Shown: in pieces, positions 25,909 through 34,555 of the stretch | Layout: each line of letters opens with the position of its first letter | How positions within the stretch are numbered: position 1 is the stretch's first letter | From: Streptomyces rishiriensis | Lineage (GTDB): Bacteria > Actinomycetota > Actinomycetes > Streptomycetales > Streptomycetaceae | DNA length: 64,000 nucleotides | NCBI RefSeq assembly: GCF_003112535.1 | Contig: NZ_BEWA01000022.1 | Span: 62,001 to 126,000 of the forward strand | Reading direction: 5' to 3' | Notes under the pieces: generated by a model | Told to the model about the DNA's origin: nothing | Seen by the model: the letters and a program-made list of their open reading frames with translations, nothing else | Databases searched by the model: none | Position numbers and translations under genes: made by a program

Positions 25909-26663
25909 CGAGGGCCCGCCGGGCGCAACCGCAGGCCCTGCATGCCGCCGTCGACGGCGAGCGAGGTACCGGTGGTGGCGCCGGACAGGGGGCTCGCCAA
26001 GTAGGCGATGGCTCCCGCGACTTCGGCCGCGCTGACCAGGCGGCCGGTGGGCTGGCGGGCCTCCAGGGCGGCGCGTTCGGCGGCCGGGTCGTCGGCCGCG
26101 CCGAGCAGCCGGCCGACCCAGGGAGTGTCGGCGGTGCCCGGGTTGACGCAGTTGACGCGGATGCCCTCACGGACGTGGTCGGCGGCCATGGCGAGGGTCA
26201 GCGAGTACACCGCGCCCTTGGTCGCGCTGTAGAGGGCGCGTTGCGGAAGACCCGCGGTGGCCGCGATGGAGCAGGTGTTGACGACGGCCGCGTGCGAGGA
26301 GCGCCTGAGGTGCGGCAGGGCGGCGCGGGAGGTGCGGACCATGCCGACGACGTTGACGTCGAGGACGCGGTGCCATTCGGCGTCGTCGTTGTCCTCGACG
26401 GTGCCGAGGGCGCCGATGCCCGCGTTGTTGACCAGCACGTCGAGCCCACCGAGTTCGGCGACGGCGGCCTCGACCGCCTCACGCACACAGGCGTCGTCGC
26501 CGACGTCGGCCCGGTAGCCGAGCAGCGGCTTCTCGACGCCCGACGGGTCGAGGTCGAGCACGGCGACCCGCGCGCCGCGTTCGGCCAGGAGCTGTGCTGT
26601 CACCCGGCCGATCCCGGAGGCACCCCCCGTCACCAGGGCCGTCAGCCCTTCGAAGTCGCTCAC
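25905..26663 (-). CDS. SDR oxidoreductase of the fucose-type operon
   Basis: 252 aa from GTG 26663 (GGAGAA upstream). Classical short-chain dehydrogenase: ALVTGGASGIGRVTAQLL (NAD(P)-binding TGxxxGIG), VLVNNAGIG, catalytic Ser in NTCSIAAT, and YSATKGAV with the Tyr-x3-Lys pair. Ends with GTSLAVDGGMQG. In fucose pathways a similar SDR oxidises 2-keto-3-deoxy-L-fuconate, and that is the likely role. The GTG overlaps the stop of a 49-codon ORF upstream (GTGA), and its own stop overlaps the reductase ATG. Confidence 0.87.
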   Translation of the reverse strand: MSDFEGLTALVTGGASGIGRVTAQLLAERGARVAVLDLDPSGVEKPLLGYRADVGDDACVREAVEAAVAELGGLDVLVNNAGIGALGTVEDNDDAEWHRVLDVNVVGMVRTSRAALPHLRRSSHAAVVNTCSIAATAGLPQRALYSATKGAVYSLTLAMAADHVREGIRVNCVNPGTADTPWVGRLLGAADDPAAERAALEARQPTGRLVSAAEVAGAIAYLASPLSGATTGTSLAVDGGMQGLRLRPAGPR

Positions 26664-26809
26664 GCCGTGTTCTCCTTCCGGCTGTCGCGGTCGGCGGCCC
26701 GGAAGCCGCCGCCGGGGTGGGGGCGCCGCGCGATCGCGTCGCGCCGGACGCCGACGCGGATGTCGTGGAGGTCGACCGCGGTGACGCGGGCAGTGGGCGC
26801 GGGCGCCAT
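26660..26809 (-). pseudogene. Remnant of an enolase-superfamily (L-fuconate dehydratase-like) gene
   Basis: 49-codon ORF with a strong site (GAGGAG) six bases before its ATG at 26809 and a GTGA overlap with the SDR start, so it is still the first translated frame of the operon. Its N-terminus, ARVTAVDLHDIRV, resembles the start of L-fuconate dehydratases, the one enzyme missing from this pathway. The remaining residues (HPGGGFRAADRDSRKENTA) do not continue that fold. I read it as a large in-frame internal deletion of the dehydratase gene that kept both ends and coupling. A short leader peptide is the alternative. Confidence 0.5.
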
Positions 26810-26916
26810 CGGCCGGCTCCTCATCGGGCGGGGCGATACGATTGCCCCGCATATTTATCAGACCACTTCCCTGCGGCAACACCCCCCGATAGCGTTTTCG
26901 CCAGGTTCACGGCTCA

Positions 26917-26931
26917 AGTGGTCCGACCACT
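26917..26931. promoter_or_regulatory. Palindromic operator for the FadR/GntR regulator
   Basis: Perfect 15-bp palindrome AGTGGTCCGACCACT in the divergent region between the sugar operon and its FadR-type regulator. FadR-subfamily proteins bind TGGTC-N-GACCA-like sites. A weaker copy (TATCAGACCACTT) lies at 26856-26868. Confidence 0.75.
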
Positions 26932-26973
26932 GCGATGACCGGGTCACGGTGCACCGGCGACAGGAGAGGCCAC

Positions 26974-27690
26974 GTGGAAGACACCCCGCCCAGCGAGACC
27001 GCCGCCCCGAAGGGCACTGTGACGCAGCGCGCCATCGAGCGGATCAAGGCGATGATCGGCGACGGGCTGCTGGAGCCGGGCCAGCGGCTGCCGACCGAGC
27101 GCGATCTCGCGGCCCAGCTGGGCATCTCCCGCAGTTCGATGCGCGAGGCGATCCGGGCGCTCACGGTGCTGGGCGTGCTGGAGGCCCGGCACGGCTCCGG
27201 CATCTACGTCACCCAGCTCAGCGCCGGGGACCTCCTGGAGACCTTCGGCGTGGTCGCGGACCTGTCGCGCGGGACGCGACTGGTGGAGCTGCTGGAGGTC
27301 CGGCGGATCCTGGAGTCGACGGCCGCCGCACTGGCCGCGGCCCGTATCACCCCGGAGCAGCTGGCCCTCGTCGAAGGGCATCTGGCGGCGATGAACGCCA
27401 CGGACGACCCGGAGGAGATCCTCGCGCACGACCTCGCCTTCCACCGCGCGATCGCCTCGGCCGCCGGCAACGAGACGATGGCGGCGATCCTGGAGGGCGT
27501 CTCCTCGCGCACCTTCCGCGCCCGCGTGTGGCGTGGCTACCAGGAGGAGGGCGCCTTCGCCCGCACGCGCCGCGAGCATGCCGCGATCCACCGCGCCCTG
27601 CTCGCCCGCGACCCCGAGGCCGCCCGCGCGGCGGCGGCGGCCCACGTGGGCGAGGTGGAGCAATGGCTCAGGGCCCAGGTGAACACCTGA
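26974..27690 (+). CDS. FadR-subfamily GntR transcriptional regulator
   Basis: 238 aa from GTG 26974 behind AGGAGAGG. Winged helix at residues 10-75: LEPGQRLPTERDLAAQLGIS, RSSMREAIRALTVLG, GSGIYVT. The C-terminal FCD all-helical domain has the metal/ligand pattern DLAFHRAIASAAGN...H (EHAAIHRALL; AAAAHVGEVE). It is divergent from the sugar operon and two operator-like sites lie between, so it most likely represses that operon and itself until a pathway acid is bound. Confidence 0.9.
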   Translation: MEDTPPSETAAPKGTVTQRAIERIKAMIGDGLLEPGQRLPTERDLAAQLGISRSSMREAIRALTVLGVLEARHGSGIYVTQLSAGDLLETFGVVADLSRGTRLVELLEVRRILESTAAALAAARITPEQLALVEGHLAAMNATDDPEEILAHDLAFHRAIASAAGNETMAAILEGVSSRTFRARVWRGYQEEGAFARTRREHAAIHRALLARDPEAARAAAAAHVGEVEQWLRAQVNT

Positions 27691-27775
27691 GCCGCAGAGC
27701 CCGGACCGCCCCAGAGCCCGGACCGCCGCAGAGCCCGGACCGCCCCAGAGCCCGGACCGCCGCGGAGCCCGGACC
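27691..27775. repeat. 17-bp tandem repeat directly after the regulator stop codon
   Basis: Five copies of a GCCGCAGAGCCCGGACC unit; positions 4-5 alternate GC/CC between copies. Begins at the base after the TGA. Non-coding. Confidence 0.9.
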
Positions 27776-27919
27776 GCCGCAGCGTGCCGGTTCCGTGGTG
27801 GCGGGCCCGGCCGGTCCGGCCGCGCTCCGCGGAGCCGCGCGAGGTCGACGCGAGGGGCCCGGCGAGGCAGAGTTCTCCCACGTACTCGCGAGTAGTAGTG
27901 GACCCCCCGAGGAGCAGCC

Positions 27920-29263
27920 GTGACCAACTGGGTCGGCCGGACCGCCGTCGAGATCGCAGCCGCCGTACGCGCGAAGGAGGTCACGCCCCGTGAGGCGGTG
28001 GCCGAGCACCTGGCGCGGATCGAGCGGCTGGACGGGCGGATCGGGGCGTTCCGCGTGGTCCGCGCCGCGGCCGCGCTCGCCGAGGCGGACGAGCTGGCGG
28101 CCCGCGCCGATCTGGCCGAACTGCCGCTGGCCGGGGTGCCGTTGGCGGTCAAGGACAACCTCGGGGTGCGGGGCGAGTCGACCCGTGTCGGTTCGGCCGC
28201 GACACCGGACGTGCCGGCCGGCGCCGACCATGTCACCGTGGCCCGGCTGCGGGCGGCCGGCGCGGTGGTCGTGGGCCTGACCAACGTGCCCGAACTGTGC
28301 GTCTTCGGCACCACGGAGGGCGTCCACGGCACGGCCCGCAACCCGTGGGACACGTCCCGCACGGCGGGCGGCTCCTCCGGGGGCAGCGCGGCCGCGGTCG
28401 CCGCCGGGATGACGCCGATCGCCCTCGGCAACGACGGCATGGGCTCCCTGCGCATCCCGGCCGCCAACTGCGGACTGGTGACGATCAAGCCGGGCCACGG
28501 GGTGGTGCCGGCCGGGATCGGGGAGGGCGACTGGTTCGGGATGTCGGAGAACGGCCCGCTGGCGACGACCGTCGAGGACGCGCGGCTGATGCTGTCGGTC
28601 CTGGCGGGCGCCGAGGTCGCGGGGCCCGCGGAACCCGGTGCGCTCAGGGTCGCCGTCTCCGTGCGCAGTCCGCTGGCCGGGGTCGTCGTGACCCGGCCGT
28701 ACACGGATGCGGCCCGGGAGGCGGCCGGGGTGCTCGTCCGGGCGGGACATCACGTGGAGCGGGCGGAGCCGCCGTATCCGCTGTCGCTGGGCGTCACGTC
28801 GCTCGCGCACTGGACGGCGGGCACCGCGGTGGACGCCCAGAGTCTGGACGCCCGGCTGCTGACCCGGCGCACCCGGGTGCACGCGGCCGTCGGCCGGCGC
28901 TTCCTGAACGGGGTGCGCGGGGGCTCGGCGCGGGAGGAGCTGCGCCGGCGCCTGGAGCCCTTCTTCGCGCGGTACGACGTGCTGCTCACTCCGGCACTGG
29001 CGCGACGGTCGCCCAAGGCGGCGCCGTGGCACGAGCGGGGCTGGCTGCGCAACATCGCGGTGAACACCAACTACTCGCCGCTGACGCCGCCGTGGAACCT
29101 GACCGGCTGGCCGGCGATGACCGTCCCCTTCGGGACGCTGCCGTCCGGCGCTCCCACCGCGGTGCAACTGGTGGGCCGGCCGGGAACCGAGGGCGAACTG
29201 CTGCGCCTGGCCGAGCAGATGGAGACTCTCCGGCCGTGGCGACGGACGGCGCCGCTGGACTGA
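27920..29263 (+). CDS. Amidase (amidase-signature family)
   Basis: 447 aa, GTG 27920 with GGAG upstream. The Ser-cisSer-Lys triad is visible: Lys in PLAVKDNLG, the Gly/Ser-rich core AGGSSGGSAAAVAAGM and nucleophile Ser in GNDGMGSLRIPAANCG. The usual D-G-x-G-S-I-R is here D-G-M-G-S-L-R, a minor change. Hydrolyses an amide; substrate cannot be told (family covers acetamide, indoleacetamide, acylated amino acids and others). Not clearly part of the sugar operon, from which it is separated by the regulator and a repeat array. Confidence 0.87.
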   Translation: MTNWVGRTAVEIAAAVRAKEVTPREAVAEHLARIERLDGRIGAFRVVRAAAALAEADELAARADLAELPLAGVPLAVKDNLGVRGESTRVGSAATPDVPAGADHVTVARLRAAGAVVVGLTNVPELCVFGTTEGVHGTARNPWDTSRTAGGSSGGSAAAVAAGMTPIALGNDGMGSLRIPAANCGLVTIKPGHGVVPAGIGEGDWFGMSENGPLATTVEDARLMLSVLAGAEVAGPAEPGALRVAVSVRSPLAGVVVTRPYTDAAREAAGVLVRAGHHVERAEPPYPLSLGVTSLAHWTAGTAVDAQSLDARLLTRRTRVHAAVGRRFLNGVRGGSAREELRRRLEPFFARYDVLLTPALARRSPKAAPWHERGWLRNIAVNTNYSPLTPPWNLTGWPAMTVPFGTLPSGAPTAVQLVGRPGTEGELLRLAEQMETLRPWRRTAPLD

Positions 29264-29317
29264 GCGCAAGCGCGAGGGGGCGCCGGGGAGCCCGCAAGCG
29301 CCGAGAGGCGAATCGGA

Positions 29318-29381
29318 CCGGGACGGGGGCGAGCCGGGACGGGGGCGAGCCGGGACGGGGGCGAGCCGGGACGGGGGCGAG
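29318..29381. repeat. 16-bp tandem repeat, 4 identical copies
   Basis: Unit CCGGGACGGGGGCGAG at 29318, 29334, 29350 and 29366, lying in the otherwise empty stretch 29264-29486 downstream of the amidase gene. Perfect copies suggest recent expansion. Confidence 0.92.
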
Positions 29382-29486
29382 CCGGGGAGGCGGTGGGGTT
29401 CGGGGCGGCCGGAGGTTCGCATGGGCGTGGGCTGCGTGGGCGCACGCCCATGCGGTCGGCGATCGCGAGGGATCCCGCGGGCGGGT

Positions 29487-29660
29487 TCAGTCCACGCTGG
29501 GCAGGATGTGGGGCTCGGCGAGGTCGTCCTCGTAGCCCGCCAGGCGGATCGGGGCGGAGCGCGCCCACACGTCGAGGCTGCCGAGCTCGCCGGGTCGGCG
29601 GCCGGCGCGCTCCGTGCGTTCCTTGGGGCGCTGTTCGCGATTCGTCTTCTCCGGTGTCAC
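29487..29660 (-). CDS. 57-residue small protein, unknown function
   Basis: Not recognised to a family. GTG start at 29660 with AAGGAG six bases before it, stop at 29487. The N-terminal half is very hydrophilic (MTPEKTNREQRPKERTE); the C-terminal half looks conserved and folded or peptide-like: GELGSLDVWARSAPIRL, then AGYEDDLAEPHILPSVD. No signal peptide. The layout of a charged leader and short distinct C-terminus recalls peptide precursors, but no maturation enzyme is next to it. Good ribosome site and clean codon use argue that it is a real gene. Confidence 0.65.
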   Translation of the reverse strand: MTPEKTNREQRPKERTERAGRRPGELGSLDVWARSAPIRLAGYEDDLAEPHILPSVD

Positions 29661-30118
29661 CGCGCACTCCTTATGTGTCGGATCACCCTCGGGGCGTGCC
29701 GGCCATTCTGCGGTCCGGCTCTGGACGCTCCCTCGGGTCTGGCTGGAGTCGGTGGCGACACGGTTGCGCCGGTGACTCCCAGGAGAGCTGGCCGTGGTGA
29801 ACCGGCGTGTCCCAGACGGACGATGGGTGTGGGTGGCACTCCGTCCTGCTGCCCGTCGGCTACAGCCTAACCAGATGAGCGGGGCGCCGCTCGATAGCGC
29901 CCGAAAATTTGGGGTAACCGTGGCGAGTCACCCGTATGTCTCCGCAGGTGAATTGAACCCCTTTGCCGCCTGATGCACGGATTGGGTTCACTCGACCGGC
30001 GTACAGCGGTGAACACCCCTGCCGATCCGGGCGCGCCGTTCAGGCCGCGTTCGCCGGATCGCAAGCAGGCCATGATCTGCTGATGTGCAGAACGGCTGAC
30101 TCCCGGGAGGACTGACGC
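29661..30118. other. Intergenic region, 458 bp
   Basis: Divergent region between the 57-aa gene (-) and the HD-domain gene (+). On the minus strand TAGGCT (29864-29869) resembles a streptomycete -10 box. I looked for riboswitch-like folds near 29880-29950 and could not support one. Confidence 0.35.
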
Positions 30119-30574
30119 ATGGAGCTGCGCAGCGTCGAGGAGCTGATGGACCTGCTGTACGCGTGCCGGGGCGTCCGGCGCACCGGGCACGGCCCGGGTG
30201 CAGGAGTCGACCTCCACGACCACTCACTGCGGACGGCCGCACTGCTGCGCCGCAGCCGGCCCGCGGACAAGGAGCTCCAGCTCACCGGGCTGGTCCATCC
30301 CGTGGGACAGCTGCTGCGCCCGGCCGACCCGGCCGGCCGGGCGGCGCTCGCCGCCGACGCGGTGGGCCCGCTGCTCGGGCCACGGGTCGCCCGTCTCGTA
30401 CGGCTGCATCCCTGGCGGGGCGTCGCCCTCGGTGACGACGACGACCTGCTCAGCCTGCGCCAGGCCGACGAGGACGGTCTGACGACCGTCTTCGACGCGG
30501 GCGTCCTGGAGGACTGGCGCACCGTGCTGGAACTGGTCGCGGCACGCAACTCCCGCCTCGGGGCTGTCGATTGA
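30119..30574 (+). CDS. HD-domain / inositol-oxygenase-like protein
   Basis: 151 aa, ATG 30119 after GGGAGGACTGACGC. The metal-binding HD signature is LHDHSLRTAALLRR and a second His is in LTGLVHPVGQLLRP; LRQADEDGLTTVFDAG adds late acidic residues. The order resembles the PhnZ / inositol-oxygenase-like HD branch, where HD...H..D binds two irons. Substrate unknown. The SDR gene starts 25 bp after its stop on the same strand and may be cotranscribed. Confidence 0.7.
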   Translation: MELRSVEELMDLLYACRGVRRTGHGPGAGVDLHDHSLRTAALLRRSRPADKELQLTGLVHPVGQLLRPADPAGRAALAADAVGPLLGPRVARLVRLHPWRGVALGDDDDLLSLRQADEDGLTTVFDAGVLEDWRTVLELVAARNSRLGAVD

Positions 30575-30599
30575 CGGTCCGTCGTGAGACGGTACGCCG

Positions 30600-31367
30600 A
30601 TGACGTCGTCGCACGGGCGGTACGGTCTGCGCGGGAGGGCCGCGGTCGTCACCGGGGCCACCCGGGGCATCGGCCGGGCCGTGGCACGGGCGCTCGCCGA
30701 CGCCGGGGCGCGGGTGTGCGTGAGCGCACGCTACCCGGAGGACGTGCGGCGGGCCGCCGCGGAGCTCAACGGGGTGGGCCTGGCCGGAAGCGTCACGGAT
30801 CCCGGTCATCCCGAGGAGCTCACCGGCCTGTGCCTGCGCGAGTTCGGCCGACTGGACGTCCTGGTCAACAACGCCGCGACGAACCAGCCGTACGGTCCCC
30901 TCATGGACGCCGACCCGGCGCTCTGGCGGGAGGCGTTCGCCGTCAACGTCGAGGCGCCGCTGCGGCTGGTGCAGTGCGCGTGGCGCGGCTGGATGCGCGA
31001 GCACGGCGGGACGGTGGTCAACATCTGCACCGAGGGCGCCGCGCACACCGGCCCCGGCGTGGGCGCGTACGGCACCAGCAAGGCGGCGCTGCTCCACCTC
31101 ACCCAGCAGCTCGCCGGAGAGCTGGGCCCGGGCGTCCGGGTCAACTCGGTCTCCCCCGGTCTCGTCCGCACCGAGATGGCGCGGTTCGTGTGGGAGCCGG
31201 GCGAGCAGGAGACGGCGGCGGGACTGCCGCTGGCCCGCATCGGGGAGCCGGAGGACGTGGCGAGGGCGGTGCTGTGGCTGGCGTCGGACGCGGCCGAGTG
31301 GATCACGGGCGCGGATCTGCTGGTGGACGGCGGTACGCGGGTGCGAAGAGCCCGCATCGCGACCTGA
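30600..31367 (+). CDS. SDR-family oxidoreductase
   Basis: 255 aa. Classical SDR: AAVVTGATRGIGRAVARAL cofactor loop, VLVNNAATNQ, TVVNICTEGAAHT (Ser replaced by Thr/Cys region at the catalytic position), AYGTSKAALLHL with Tyr-x3-Lys, and C-terminal TGADLLVDGG. The catalytic serine expected before the Tyr is not obvious in NICTEGA, which is worth checking. Product and substrate unknown. Probably in one transcript with the HD gene. Confidence 0.83.
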   Translation: MTSSHGRYGLRGRAAVVTGATRGIGRAVARALADAGARVCVSARYPEDVRRAAAELNGVGLAGSVTDPGHPEELTGLCLREFGRLDVLVNNAATNQPYGPLMDADPALWREAFAVNVEAPLRLVQCAWRGWMREHGGTVVNICTEGAAHTGPGVGAYGTSKAALLHLTQQLAGELGPGVRVNSVSPGLVRTEMARFVWEPGEQETAAGLPLARIGEPEDVARAVLWLASDAAEWITGADLLVDGGTRVRRARIAT

Positions 31368-31408
31368 CGGGCGCGGGGCCGGGGCCGGGACCTGGGCCCG
31401 TGCGCCGC

Positions 31409-31428
31409 GCCGGCCGCACCTGGCCGGC
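31409..31428. terminator. Small stem-loop between convergent oxidoreductase genes
   Basis: 7-bp GC stem (31409-31415 with 31422-31428), 6-nt loop, within an 87-bp convergent gap. Confidence 0.45.
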
Positions 31429-31454
31429 CGCGGCTTCCTAGGCGCCCGGCCTCG

Positions 31455-32963
31455 CTACCACTTGCCCGGCGCGTAGTCCTTGAGGAAGACCCCGTACACG
31501 TCCTCGCCCGCCTCGCCCCGCACGACCGGGTCGTAGACCCGGGCCGCACCGTCGACGAGGTCGAGCGGCGCGTGGAACCCCTCCTCCGCGAGGCGCAGCT
31601 TGTCGAAGTGCGGGCGCTCGTCGGTGATCCAGCCGGTGTCGACCGAGGTCATCAGGATGCCGTCGGCCTGGAACATCTCCTGGGCGCTGGTCCGCGTCAC
31701 CATGTTCATCGCGGCCTTGGCGGCGTTCGTGTTCGGGTGGCCCGCGCCCTTGTAGCCGCGGCCGAAGACGCCCTCCATCGCCGAGACGTTGACGACGTAG
31801 GCGCGCCCGCTCGTCGCCTTCCTCGCGGCGTCGGCCATGGCCGGGCGGAGCTTGCTGATCAGGATGAACGGCGCCGTGTAGTTGCACAGCTGGGTCTCCA
31901 GCAGCTCCACCGGGGAGATCTGCTCGATGGTCTGCACCCAGGTGTTGGTGTCGACGACGTCGGGGACCAGGCCGCCCGCGTCGATCGCGGTGCCGTCGAG
32001 GTGCCGGGCCACGCTGGCGTTGCCCGCGACCAGCGCGAGGTCGGCGACCTGCTGGGCGTCCATGCCGCTGATGCCGACGGGCAGCGCGGCCAGGCCGTCC
32101 ACCGCGCCGGAGCCGAAGGCGCCGATGACGTGGTGGGGAGGCAGCTCGCCTGCGGGCAGCGGGGCGCTCTCGCCGTCGACCAGGGCGGCGTAGGCGGAGG
32201 GCAGACGGCGCACGGTCTGCGTCGCGTTGTTGACGAGGACGTCCAGCGGGCCCGCCTCGGCGACCCGGTCGGCGAGGGCCACGGCCTGCGCCGGGTCGCG
32301 CAGGTCGATACCGACGACCTCCAGGCGGTGGATCCAGTCGGCGGAGTCGTCCATGGCCTTGAAGCGGCGGATGGCGTCCTTGGGGAAGCGCGTGGTGATC
32401 GTCGTGTGCGCGCCGTCGCGCAGCAGCCGCAGCGCGATGTACATGCCGATCTTGGCGCGGCCGCCGGTGAGCAGCGCGCGCTTGCCGGTGAGGTCGGCGC
32501 GGGCGTCACGGCGGGAGCGGTTCAGCTCGGCGCAGGCCGGACAGAGCTGGTGGTAGAAGTAGTCGACCTCGACGTACCTGGTCTTGCAGGTGTAGCAGGA
32601 GCGCGGCCGCTGGAGTATCCCCGCGATCCTGCCCTCCTCCGTGACGGAGGACGGGAGGATGCCCTCGGTCTCGTCGTCGATGCGCTGGGCGGAGCCGGTG
32701 GCGGTGGCCTCGGTGACCGCCTTGTCGTGGGCGGTCTTGGCGGCGCGTCGTTCCTGCCTGCGGCGCTGCTTCACCGTGCGGTAGACGCCGGCGGTGGCCC
32801 GGCGCACGGCGATCGCGTCGGGGTGGTCGACGTCCAGCTGCTCGAGCTCGTCCAGCACGGCCAGACACACCGCGAGCCGCTCCGGGTCGATGCCGGGCCC
32901 GTACACGACCTCGTCCATGACGTCGTCCGCGATCGCCGCCGAGCCGTCCTCTGTCACCGTCAT
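31455..32963 (-). CDS. SDR-type oxidoreductase with N-terminal helical and zinc-ribbon-like region
   Basis: 502 aa, well above the 250 aa of a simple SDR. Residues 1-95 are helical and charged (KQRRRQERRAAKTAHDKAV). A Cys-x2-Cys...Cys-x2-Cys element (SCYTCKTRY; HQLCPACAEL) at about 118-142 could bind zinc. The SDR domain follows: RALLTGGRAKIGMYIALRL, VLVNNATQT, NVSAMEGVF and a Lys-containing TNAAKAAMNMVT. The Tyr of the Tyr-x3-Lys pair appears replaced (HPNTNAAKAA), so catalysis may differ. Found in this form in many actinobacteria; role unknown. Confidence 0.8.
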   Translation of the reverse strand: MTVTEDGSAAIADDVMDEVVYGPGIDPERLAVCLAVLDELEQLDVDHPDAIAVRRATAGVYRTVKQRRRQERRAAKTAHDKAVTEATATGSAQRIDDETEGILPSSVTEEGRIAGILQRPRSCYTCKTRYVEVDYFYHQLCPACAELNRSRRDARADLTGKRALLTGGRAKIGMYIALRLLRDGAHTTITTRFPKDAIRRFKAMDDSADWIHRLEVVGIDLRDPAQAVALADRVAEAGPLDVLVNNATQTVRRLPSAYAALVDGESAPLPAGELPPHHVIGAFGSGAVDGLAALPVGISGMDAQQVADLALVAGNASVARHLDGTAIDAGGLVPDVVDTNTWVQTIEQISPVELLETQLCNYTAPFILISKLRPAMADAARKATSGRAYVVNVSAMEGVFGRGYKGAGHPNTNAAKAAMNMVTRTSAQEMFQADGILMTSVDTGWITDERPHFDKLRLAEEGFHAPLDLVDGAARVYDPVVRGEAGEDVYGVFLKDYAPGKW

Positions 32964-33067
32964 CGCGCTGCCGCTTCCCTGCTCACGTGTGCGGCGCTCC
33001 GACCGCGCCCGCCCTACGAAGGGGGAATTTTACGGAGCGCCGGGCCGCTCCTCCAAACCCGTTCCCG

Positions 33068-34408
33068 TCAAGAGCCGCAGGCCGTGATGAGCGTCTCCAC
33101 CTCGGCGGTCAGCGCGCAGGCGAACCGGTCGAGGTCGGGGACGGCCTCGGCGTCGGCGACGAGCCCGTAGTGGACCTGGCCGCGATACGTCGAGACGGCG
33201 ACCGCCAGGGCCTGGCCGCGGGCCAGCGGTGCGTACGGGAAGACCTCGTTGACCGGGTTACCGCCGAGCTTGAGACCGAAGCCGGGCAGCGGGACGCTGG
33301 TGACGAGGATGTCGAACCAGAGCCGGGCGGCCTGAGCGACCACGGGCCCGCCCAGACGGTGGCCCAGTGCCGGGACGTGGTCGGCGAGCAGGGCGACGGC
33401 GCCGGCGCCGCGGCCGGGTCCCGCGTCCTTGTTGCGGTCCATGGCGGTGCGGCAGTGCGCGAGCCGGCCGAGCGGGTCCGGGTCGTCGACCGGCAGCCGC
33501 AGCACGTATCCGGAGAGCCGGTTGCCCTGGGGGTGCGCGGTGCGGGGGCGGCGCTGGGAGACGGGGATCAGCGCACGGGGCCGCACGCCCGCGCTGCCGT
33601 CGCCGCGCTCGTCGAGCCAGCGGCGCAGGGCCCCCGCCACGACCGCGATCAGCACGTCGTTGACGGTGCCGCCGGCGACCTTGCGGATCCGGTGCACGTC
33701 GTCGAGATCGATGACGACGCCGGCGGTGCGGCGGGTGCCGGTGGACTCGGCGGTGAGCGCGGCGCTGGAGCGCACGCCCAGGCCCGACACCGCGACCGAC
33801 GCGCCGATGTCGAGGGCGCGGCCCACCTCGGAGACCGCTCCGCGCAGCAGACCCGGGAGCCTGCGCACGTCCGGGATCCGGGGCGCGGCGGGCGCGGCGG
33901 GCCGGGGCCGTGGCGCGGGCATGTCCATGGGGTCCAGGACGGCCGCGGCCAGGGTCAGCGCGCGCAGCCCGTCGGCGAGGGCGTGGTGGAACTTGAAGAG
34001 AACGGCGAAGGAGACGCCGTCCTCGTCGGGCACCACGTGCGCCTCCCACGGCGGGCGGCCGCGCTCCAGCGGCCGTTCCATGAGCCGGCCGGCCTCGGCC
34101 TGGAAGTCGGCGGCGCGCTCGTGCAGGCGGACGTGGTGCAGGGGGTCGAAGTCGGGGTCGGGCTCGCGCACCGCGCCGCCGAAGGCGAAGGGCTGCCACA
34201 CGTCCCGGATCCGCATGCGCAGTCCGGGGACCGCGGCCGCCCGGGCGGCGAGCAGATCGGCCGCATGGGCGGGCGCGGCGGGCGAACCGGCCGAGAAGAC
34301 CCCGAGCGCACCGAGGTGCATGGGGTGATCGGCGGACTCGATGTTCCAGAACGCCAGGTCCAGCGGTGCCAGCAGATCATCAGCAGTCAAGGGCTCGCCT
34401 CGCGTCAC
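33068..34408 (-). CDS. Wax ester synthase / diacylglycerol acyltransferase (WS/DGAT)
   Basis: 446 aa, normal family length. The catalytic HHxxxDG motif is present (FKFHHALADGLRA, about residue 135), with the family's PLDLAFWNIE start, PPWEAHVVPDE, and the late NVPLPGF-type motif here as TSVPLPGFGLKLGGNP. It should transfer acyl groups from acyl-CoA to diacylglycerol or fatty alcohols, making storage lipid. GTG start at 34408. Stands alone with a 147-bp gap to glgC; pairing of two storage pathways in this neighbourhood is notable but may be chance. Confidence 0.88.
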   Translation of the reverse strand: MTRGEPLTADDLLAPLDLAFWNIESADHPMHLGALGVFSAGSPAAPAHAADLLAARAAAVPGLRMRIRDVWQPFAFGGAVREPDPDFDPLHHVRLHERAADFQAEAGRLMERPLERGRPPWEAHVVPDEDGVSFAVLFKFHHALADGLRALTLAAAVLDPMDMPAPRPRPAAPAAPRIPDVRRLPGLLRGAVSEVGRALDIGASVAVSGLGVRSSAALTAESTGTRRTAGVVIDLDDVHRIRKVAGGTVNDVLIAVVAGALRRWLDERGDGSAGVRPRALIPVSQRRPRTAHPQGNRLSGYVLRLPVDDPDPLGRLAHCRTAMDRNKDAGPGRGAGAVALLADHVPALGHRLGGPVVAQAARLWFDILVTSVPLPGFGLKLGGNPVNEVFPYAPLARGQALAVAVSTYRGQVHYGLVADAEAVPDLDRFACALTAEVETLITACGS

Positions 34409-34555
34409 GATGGGGTGAGTAGGCAGTCAACCTCTCACCACTGATTACGGTCAAGTACGACCGTGCCACGCACAGTTAACATCGGATTAAGTCCGCGTCT
34501 CGCGGCGTCGCGCGCAAATGCACCACCCTCGTCCCTCCGGCGACCGCCTGCTCGC

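Noticed and set aside
29870..29960. Possible riboswitch (ydaO-like) upstream of the HD-domain gene
   Set aside because: Some short GC motifs fit, but I could not trace the conserved core or pairing; not supported.
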